A stretch of DNA of 12,090 nucleotides from Anaerolineales bacterium (GTDB lineage: Bacteria; Chloroflexota; Anaerolineae; 4572-78; J111), in contig JAAUSP010000193.1 in NCBI GenBank assembly GCA_012032575.1, positions 1 through 12,090 of the forward strand. The letters are read 5' to 3'. The stretch's first letter is position 1. Every line of letters begins with the position of its first letter. Made by a program: the position numbers and the translations under genes. The notes below the pieces were generated by a model. It made no database searches. It saw only the letters and a list, made by a program, of their open reading frames with translations, and had not been told where the DNA came from. Positions 7,462-12,090 of this stretch are shown here, one piece after another.

Positions 7462-8011
7462 TCGGGCTATATTTTGCCAGGTAACACCCCAGCGGTCCAC
7501 TGGCGGCTCCGGTCGCCGGGTCTTCGACAATGCCCAGAGCCGGGGCAAACATTCTACAATGAACTGATGAATTTTCCAATTCCGTCTCGCTGGTCAACAC
7601 AAACAGGTGAGGCGAGGCGAAATCTTTGAGCTGCTGTTCCCACAAATCGAGCCTCAGTTTGGCTCGGCGGATGGCGCTCAGGTTTTTGAGCGGGACAAAC
7701 AAAAAAGGCACGCCACACGAAACCACCTGCAGCGGGTAATCAGAATCAATTTCATCCGGCTCCAGCGCCAGCATCGCGGCGATGCCGGCGCGGTCGGGAA
7801 ATTCCGGGCCAAATTGGGGCAGCGGCTGGCTCATTTTGATCAATCCGGGCTGTCCATTTTGCCACTGCACCCGCACCGGAATTACCCCGACGCCTTCCTC
7901 AAACCGGATCATCGTCTCAGACCCGGCCTGATCTATCAACTGTTCCCGCCCCAGCACAAAGGCAGTGCCGACCGTCGGATGGCCGGCCATCGGCATTTCG
8001 ACCGCTGGGGT

Positions 8012-8015
8012 AAAA
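8012..8015 (-). other. Frameshift site in the PhzF-like gene
   Basis: The coding strand reads AGA ATT TTA CCC. One more T would give RIFTPAVEM, the continuous family sequence. The site is a homopolymer run of four. Confidence 0.8.
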
Positions 8016-8204
8016 TTCTCACCCAAAAATCGCTGCCGGAGTCTTTGGGTGGCAGAACAAAGGTAGTCTCCGAAAAGTTGATCTCTCTGGCCAACTGCTG
8101 CATCAACTGGGGCGACAGGTCCCGGCCATCGGGAAACACAGCCAATTGATTGCCGCCAAAAGGCCGGTCGGTAAAAACATCAACCACATAATAGCGTAAC
8201 TTTT

Positions 8205-8806
8205 TCATATAATTCCCTCAAACCATTCCTCGCCCAGGGCCGGCCATTCGTCGCTCTGGTCGGCTCTTTCAGCCCAGTTGCGTTTGCCGCTCCAACTGTC
8301 AACGGCAATGGCATAGACCGAGGTGCGCTTCAATTCTTTATCAGTAATGGGGCGGTATTCCTGTCCGGCGGTCATGGTCGGAAAATATTTACCAATCAAG
8401 CCATACAAGGCCCGCTGCTTTTCTTCAACATCTTCCAGCACCCGAATCCGGCCATAAGCGATGACGCTTTCATATTGGATGCTGAACTCCAGGGCCACAT
8501 TCGAGGGTAACAGGCGGCCAAACTCGCTGGCTTCAAAGCAGACCTGCTCGTGCCGCTCGCTGTTGGCCCGCACCCGCCCGACGATGTTCGAATGAAAGAT
8601 GATTTCGTGCCGTTCGGCGTCGTACCAGAAGGTGGTCGGGTTGATAAAAGGCTGCTCATCCCAACGGGTGGCAATATGCCCAATCTGGGCGCGTGCCAAA
8701 AATCACGGATCCATGCTTCGTCCTGAACGTGTTCGGGGCGGCGCTGGGCATGGGCCGGGGTGACTTCGAGACTGTAATCTTTTTTGGGCATTTTTTTGAC
8801 TGACAT
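8205..8806 (-). pseudogene. Pyridoxamine 5'-phosphate oxidase-like FMN-binding protein, interrupted by a one-base frameshift
   Basis: The first 36 codons from ATG 8806 (AAGGGA eight bases upstream; QDEAWIRDF) and the rest in another frame (LARAQIGHIATRWDEQPFIN to the TGA at 8205) form one split-barrel flavoprotein. Adding one base to the five-T run (minus strand) at 8698-8702 gives 200 residues. The segments FWYDAERHEIIFHS, CFEASEFGRLLPSN, VIAYGRIRVLED and RTSVYAIAVDSWSGKRNW match the pyridoxamine-oxidase-related family (Pyridox_ox_2 type), whose members bind FMN or F420 and reduce small molecules or nitro/nitroimidazole compounds. The stop overlaps the phzF-like start by ATGA. It heads the four-gene cluster. 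The specific reaction is unknown. Confidence 0.82.
8698..8702 (-). other. Frameshift site in the PNPOx-like gene
   Basis: The coding strand reads GAT TTT TGG CAC. With one more T it becomes GAT TTT TTG GCA CGC (DFLAR), joining the helix before the barrel to the first strand. The run is five bases here and six would restore the frame. Confidence 0.8.
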
Positions 8807-8877
8807 TAATTACGTCCCTTGTCAACCTTTTGACGAATTGAGTTAAGAATTTTGCTCGGTATCAATAATACGGATGA

Positions 8878-9414
8878 TTACCGAAGTTCATCCCTTAAAA
8901 GTAGCTTCAGTAGTTCCTGTTGCTCTTCCAGCAGGCGTTGCTGCTCCGCCAGCAAGTCCGATTGTTGCGTAAGGAGATGTTCAATCAGGCTAATCAAATC
9001 TCGATAACGGGTTAACAAGCGCAATTTCTCTACTTCCTGGCGCTTGCGCCGGCGATGAGCAACCAACGGCGGGCGGTTGAGTCGCAGCCGACGTAGTGTA
9101 AAAACGCCAGTTACCGTCAACGGATGAAGGGTGCCATCTTCAAGTTCGAGAAAATGGTGTGAGGCAGGCTCTCTGCGAGGATTCCACAGGTATGGAGCGC
9201 TGGAGGTTGTTGGCCAATAATCAACTTTGTATTGATTACACCGCGCACAACAATAAAGTAAGTTATCAAGACTATCATCACCCCCTTTCCCTCGAGGTTG
9301 AAAATGGTCAATCGTTAGTTGACCCCCTATGTCAGTTTCGTTAATACCGCAAAACTCACAGGCAAAACTAGCGCGTTGACGAACTTGCTCGCGCAGGGCT
9401 GCTTTAATGGTCAT
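8878..9414 (-). CDS. HNH endonuclease-domain protein with C-terminal coiled coil
   Basis: A 178-residue protein. The N-terminal half holds an HNH (beta-beta-alpha metal) nuclease core: C19-x2-C22 and C56-x2-C59 as a probable zinc pair, D36-H37 as the catalytic start (LTIDHFQPRGKGG), N51 (SLDNLLYCC) and N60 (CARCNQYK). The middle (APYLWNPRREPASHHF) is typical of the HNH proteins abundant in cyanobacteria and Chloroflexota. The end (about 135-178; LLAEQQRLLEEQQELLKLLL) is a Leu/Gln/Glu-rich coiled coil. Its ATG overlaps the stop of the coiled-coil gene before it (ATGA), so the two are co-translated. It presumably cuts DNA; the target and role (defence, toxin or selfish element) cannot be read from the sequence. 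Confidence 0.85.
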   Translation of the reverse strand: MTIKAALREQVRQRASFACEFCGINETDIGGQLTIDHFQPRGKGGDDSLDNLLYCCARCNQYKVDYWPTTSSAPYLWNPRREPASHHFLELEDGTLHPLTVTGVFTLRRLRLNRPPLVAHRRRKRQEVEKLRLLTRYRDLISLIEHLLTQQSDLLAEQQRLLEEQQELLKLLLRDELR

Positions 9415-9719
9415 ACCGGTCGAAGTGAGGTTTGTTGAGCCAATTGGCGTTGTAAATCAAACACCTCTTGGCGAAGGGCTTCGTTTTCAACAGCGATTTC
9501 CTGGATTCGTTTGGTGATAACAGCCAACTGTGTCAGGGCTGAGTCCACTTGAGTTTGTAATATGGTAATTGAGTTTCCTATGGTTGCAGAATTCAACTCG
9601 CTCAGCTCAGCCTGATCTTGAGCAACGTACCATTCTTCCAACCGCATTTGCTCCGCTTCGGTTAAGGTTTCTCCCCGTGTAAACCGATCATGCAATTGTT
9701 TTTCAAGCTCATTTGACAT
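9411..9719 (-). CDS. Coiled-coil protein, partner of the HNH gene
   Basis: A 102-residue soluble protein. The N-terminal third (KQLHDRFTRGETLTEAEQ, RLEEWYVAQDQAE) looks like a small conserved helical domain. The rest is a heptad-patterned coiled coil rich in Gln, Leu and Glu (RIQEIAVENEALRQEVFDLQ). An excellent ribosome site (GGAGGTG, four bases before ATG) and a candidate promoter precede it. It is joined to the HNH gene by an ATGA overlap, and both proteins carry coiled coils, which suggests a physical complex. I do not know a function for this family; inhibitor or targeting subunit of the nuclease is a guess. Confidence 0.75.
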   Translation of the reverse strand: MSNELEKQLHDRFTRGETLTEAEQMRLEEWYVAQDQAELSELNSATIGNSITILQTQVDSALTQLAVITKRIQEIAVENEALRQEVFDLQRQLAQQTSLRPV

Positions 9720-9737
9720 ATTTCACCTCCACGCCTA

Positions 9738-9767
9738 ATTATAACTCAAGTTCTTTACCCCTCATAA
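9738..9767 (-). promoter_or_regulatory. Candidate promoter of the coiled-coil/HNH module
   Basis: On the minus strand a perfect -10 TATAAT (9743-9738) lies 18 bases after TTATGA (9767-9762). Transcription would start near 9731, just ahead of the ribosome site at 9730-9724, giving a very short leader of about 11 bases. The perfect -10 and placement are suggestive; the -35 is weak. Confidence 0.4.
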
Positions 9768-9808
9768 CATGACTCTAAAGGTTTCCGCCAGTACGCCCTT
9801 ATGGTTTT

Positions 9809-10771
9809 TCAATTCCCCAAAACATCCCGCAACTGCTCCAGCGCCAGATTCCCGCCGCTCATTATCAACACGACCTTCTGCCCGGCCAGACGCTCCTTCA
9901 ATTGCAGCGCCGCCGCCAGCGGAATCGCCCCCGCGCCTTCGGCCAGGTTATGAGTGTGCTGGAGCAAAAGCACAATCGCCTCTTTGATAACCGCGTCGTC
10001 CACCAGCACAAAATCATCCAGATAGTGGCGCATAATCCGCTGGGTGTTGAGAAACGGCACCCGCGTCGCCACGCCCTCAGCGAAGGTGCGCGTCTCGGCG
10101 GTGACCAACTCACCCGATTGCCAGCTCAACTGCATGGCCGGGGCCTGGGCCGATTGGGCCGCAATCACCTCGATTTTGGGATTGACGGTTTTGGCAACAA
10201 TGCTGGTCCCGCAGACCCCGCTGCCTGCGCCCACCGGCACGATGATGGTTTGCACGTCGGGCAGGGTTTCCAGAATTTCCAGGGTGTAGGTGCCCACCCC
10301 GCCGATGAGGACCTCTTCGGTGGGACTGACAAACCGGCCGCCCCGCGCCTCGGCTTCGCCGGCAATCCATTCGCGGGCCGTATCGAAATCAGGGCCGTAA
10401 GAAATAACCTCCGCGCCCAGGCCGCGCATCGCTGCAACTTTGCCGGGGTTAGCCCCTTCCGGTATGGCAATGGTCGCTTTTATCCCGTGAACCTGGGCGG
10501 CAAAAGCGATGCTCTGGCCGTGATTGCCGGTCGAGGCGGTGAAGAGGCCGCCCCGGCGCTCGGCTTCGGTCAGGTGGGCCGCCAGGTTGAGGCCGCCGCG
10601 CACCTTAAACGCGCCGACCGGCTGATGGTTCTCATGTTTAACCCACACCTCCGCGCCCAGCAGTTCGCTCAAGCCGGAGTAGCGATACAGCGGCGTCGGG
10701 CGCAGGTAGCGATAAACATGCTGCCGGGCGGCAATGATGTCATGCAGGGTGGGCATTGCTTGGTTTGTCAT
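9809..10771 (-). CDS. Threonine/serine dehydratase-like PLP enzyme (fold type II)
   Basis: A 320-residue, catalytic-domain-only protein with no ACT or other regulatory domain, like biodegradative threonine dehydratase or serine racemase. K56 in the VGAFKVRGG motif is the PLP Schiff-base lysine. STGNHGQ (80-86) is the substrate-binding Asn loop. VGAGSGVCG (180-188) takes the place of the phosphate-binding glycine loop, and SGGN (305-308) the PLP ring-nitrogen Ser region. The reaction is expected to be deamination of L-threonine or L-serine to 2-oxobutyrate or pyruvate plus ammonia in the cytoplasm. The glycine loop departs from the usual GGGG run, so a relative acting on another hydroxy- or diamino acid is possible. 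ATG 10771 has AAAGG ten bases upstream. It stands 63 bases after the PaiB-like gene and could be co-transcribed with it. Confidence 0.88.
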   Translation of the reverse strand: MTNQAMPTLHDIIAARQHVYRYLRPTPLYRYSGLSELLGAEVWVKHENHQPVGAFKVRGGLNLAAHLTEAERRGGLFTASTGNHGQSIAFAAQVHGIKATIAIPEGANPGKVAAMRGLGAEVISYGPDFDTAREWIAGEAEARGGRFVSPTEEVLIGGVGTYTLEILETLPDVQTIIVPVGAGSGVCGTSIVAKTVNPKIEVIAAQSAQAPAMQLSWQSGELVTAETRTFAEGVATRVPFLNTQRIMRHYLDDFVLVDDAVIKEAIVLLLQHTHNLAEGAGAIPLAAALQLKERLAGQKVVLIMSGGNLALEQLRDVLGN

Positions 10772-10834
10772 CAGTATTTACCTTTCGATGAAATGTCCAT
10801 AAAAATTTTCTTCCGCGCCTCCCCGCCTCACGAT

Positions 10835-11452
10835 TCATCGTCTCGTCAAATTCTCGGCCATCAAGCCGGCAATCTCTGCGGAATTTGGGTCAGGCTGTTG
10901 CCTTAATGCCTTGATTATCTTTTCCTGGCGGGCGGCAGGGTGATTCTGGCTGAGCTTGCACTTGCCTTCCAGCCGGGTGATTTCGATTTTGAAGCCGACA
11001 ATGCCCTTCAGTATTTTCTGGGCATATTCATGTGAACCGTCCAGGCTCCAGGGAGTTGGCCGGGGGGCCTCGTAGAAGTTAACGGAGTCTTCGACAATTT
11101 TTAGCAGTTGGGCCGGCTCGGTTACGAGCGAGAACCGGCCATAAACGTGAACCGCCACATAGTTCCAGGTAGGCACGACGTTGTTATCCTCATACCAGGC
11201 CGGCGAAATATAGGTGTGCGGGCCGGGGAAAACCACCAAAACGTCACCCGCCAAATCGTGCCAGTGAGGATTAGCTTTAGCCAGATGGCCCCACAACCAG
11301 CCCGGCGACTCAGCGCTGCGCTCCAGCAGAAACGGCACATGCGTGGCGAACGGCTGCCCTCGTGCTGTGAAAAAGAATACCAAACTATTCGCCTGGACAA
11401 AATCAAACAGCTTGGCCGTATCTGTTTCGGCAAATGCGTTAGGAATGTACAT
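10835..11452 (-). CDS. PaiB-type FMN-binding protein
   Basis: A 205-residue protein that begins MYIPNAF, the hallmark of the PaiB / FMN_bind_2 family, with family segments FATHVPFLL, ISPAWYEDNN and VPTWNYVAVHVYGRF. It is a split-barrel flavin-binding fold; Bacillus PaiB is described as a negative regulator of sporulation and protease genes, but most relatives are uncharacterised. ATG 11452 with AGGAGGG just upstream is chosen over an in-frame ATG at 11536, because that extension only translates the heptamer array. It follows the EamA gene by 50 bases with the array between them. This is the second FMN split-barrel gene in the window. Confidence 0.88.
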   Translation of the reverse strand: MYIPNAFAETDTAKLFDFVQANSLVFFFTARGQPFATHVPFLLERSAESPGWLWGHLAKANPHWHDLAGDVLVVFPGPHTYISPAWYEDNNVVPTWNYVAVHVYGRFSLVTEPAQLLKIVEDSVNFYEAPRPTPWSLDGSHEYAQKILKGIVGFKIEITRLEGKCKLSQNHPAARQEKIIKALRQQPDPNSAEIAGLMAENLTRR

Positions 11453-11468
11453 AATCCCTCCTGGTAAT

Positions 11469-11524
11469 CGAGATTGGAGATTGGAGATTGGAGATTCAAT
11501 CTCTAATCTCCAGTCTCCAGTCTC
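11469..11524. repeat. Inverted heptamer array (4 + 4 units) at the EamA/PaiB-like junction
   Basis: Eight consecutive 7-bp units: CGAGATT and three GGAGATT (11469-11496), then CAATCTC, TAATCTC and two CAGTCTC (11497-11524). The second half is the reverse complement of the first with three substitutions and essentially no loop. The substitutions are G-U compatible in a plus-strand RNA but not in a minus-strand RNA. The stop codon of the EamA gene (11505-11503) lies inside the array. Confidence 0.85.
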
Positions 11525-12090
11525 TTCCGTTCCCACAACATCAACACTACTCCGGCAGTCATTACCAGGCCGCCGAAGAACTGCTGAAAATTGATCACGG
11601 TTCCAAACAAGGCCAGCCCGTAGACGGCGACAAACAACGGCTGAGTGGCCCGAATCACCGCCCCTTTGGACAGGTCAAGGTAATGCAGCGACTTATAAAA
11701 AAGCATATAACTCAGAAAAGGGCCAAAAAATGCGCCGGATATAATCCACAGCCAGGTCGGTAAACTGGGCCAGGCCAGGTCGCCGGCAGCCCAACCAAAC
11801 AGGCCGAGCATCAACATCATCACCAATGTCCGAGCGATAGTCAGAGTCAGCGGCGGCGCCATAGCAATATTTTTTGGCCACCAGATTGCTCCATGCCAAA
11901 AAAAGTTAGAGGCCAGAGACAGGCCCATCACGGCCCAAACCAGGGTTCCGGCCTGGAAGGTCATCGCGCCTGTGCCGGCAATGGCAATGGCGACGCCGAG
12001 CCATTGGAAGCGGTGCATGCGTTCGCCCAAAAACCATGCTCCCAACAAAACCGAATAAATAGTTTCGCTGCGGCTAAAAAAGGCCACCAG
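11503..12090 (-). CDS. EamA/DMT-family transporter, C-terminal part (5' end outside window)
   Basis: About 195 codons are visible, continuing past base 12090; there is no start within the window, and a Leu codon followed by GTG at the edge is internal. The sequence holds the end of the first EamA repeat (SRSETIYSVLLGAWFLGERM) and an almost complete second repeat, with about six membrane helices. The second repeat ends with the family pattern of paired helices (AVIRATQPLFVAVYGLALFG, then FFGGLVMTAGVVLML). Such drug/metabolite transporters export or import small metabolites, often amino acids, across the inner membrane. The last residues (ETGD) come from the heptamer array, so the array replaced or extended the original C-terminus. 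It is upstream of, and in the same direction as, the PaiB-like and dehydratase genes. Confidence 0.85.
   Translation of the reverse strand: MVAFFSRSETIYSVLLGAWFLGERMHRFQWLGVAIAIAGTGAMTFQAGTLVWAVMGLSLASNFFWHGAIWWPKNIAMAPPLTLTIARTLVMMLMLGLFGWAAGDLAWPSLPTWLWIISGAFFGPFLSYMLFYKSLHYLDLSKGAVIRATQPLFVAVYGLALFGTVINFQQFFGGLVMTAGVVLMLWERKRLETGD

Larger units (their letters stand above)
7262..8208 (-). pseudogene. PhzF-family isomerase (YddE/PhzF type), interrupted by a one-base frameshift
   Basis: Residues 1-65 from ATG 8208 ([27 protein letters not shown]) and the remainder in another frame ([17 protein letters not shown] onward) form one PhzF protein. Adding one base to the four-T run (minus strand) at 8012-8015 gives 315 residues, slightly longer than the family's usual 280-300. 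The catalytic set corresponds to E47 (SETTF), H77 (GHPTVG) and D230 (DPATGAASG). The family folds as two diaminopimelate-epimerase-like halves and catalyses isomerisation in phenazine synthesis or, in most bacteria, an unknown reaction. The start ATG overlaps the upstream TGA (ATGA) with GAGGG before it, so translation is coupled. An extra segment near residues 250-265 comes from a heptamer repeat. No other phenazine gene is in view. Confidence 0.82.

Noticed and set aside
7364..8149. Plus-strand frames opposite the PhzF-like gene
   Set aside because: They are antisense to conserved PhzF motifs and have no recognisable content.
8807..8877. Promoter for the PNPOx-like cluster
   Set aside because: TTGACA is present on the minus strand but too close to the start codon to have a -10; other hexamer pairs have poor spacing.
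9902..10906. Plus-strand 334-codon open frame opposite the dehydratase gene
   Set aside because: The minus-strand frame has unmistakable PLP-enzyme motifs; the plus frame is His/Arg/Gly-rich antisense translation without a recognisable domain.
11453..11536. N-terminal extension of the PaiB-like gene to ATG 11536
   Set aside because: It only translates the heptamer array; the family starts MYIPxxF at 11452 with a strong ribosome site.

Overview
Every gene I can support lies on the minus strand, so the window is read from high to low coordinates. The content suggests a bacterium of the Chloroflexota (Anaerolineae-like). The evidence is a large secreted DUF11-repeat protein whose array ends in an FLPLLLKP-type segment, an AAA-like ATPase with membrane segment, TPR and Pro/Thr linker, heptamer tandem repeats, and no mobile or phage genes. 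This assignment is inference from gene style; no rRNA or tRNA is present to confirm it.

Layout in transcription order. The 3' part of an EamA/DMT transporter (12090-11503) ends inside an inverted array of 7-bp repeats. It is followed by a PaiB-type FMN-binding protein (11452-10835), a PLP-dependent threonine/serine dehydratase (10771-9809), and a two-gene module of a coiled-coil protein and an HNH nuclease-like protein joined by an ATGA overlap (9719-8878). Next comes a compact cluster: pyridoxamine-phosphate-oxidase-like flavoprotein (8806-8205), PhzF-like isomerase (8208-7262, ATGA overlap), a small TPR-like protein (7237-6926) and a VOC/glyoxalase-fold protein (6903-6519). A short gap holds a 39-codon ORF and a 12-bp palindrome. 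It is followed by a divergent PAP2-type membrane protein (6259-5588), an eight-repeat DUF11 surface protein (5418-2050), a perfect 12-bp-stem hairpin, and the AAA-like ATPase running off the left edge (1951-1).

Three genes of the 8806-6519 cluster each carry one single-base length change in a homopolymer. Correcting one base in each restores full-length proteins of 200, 315 and 127 residues. A fourth probable indel lies in the Pro/Thr linker of the ATPase. The pattern looks more like sequencing or assembly error than gene decay, though decay or phase variation cannot be excluded from one sequence.

The most unusual signals are two unrelated heptamer tandem repeats, one inside the phzF-like reading frame and one spanning the EamA stop codon; the coiled-coil/HNH pair with its own candidate promoter; and the pairing of a membrane-anchored AAA-like ATPase with a giant surface protein. 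I see no CRISPR array, insertion sequence, integrase or recognisable defence locus. No stretch over 300 bases lacks a gene.
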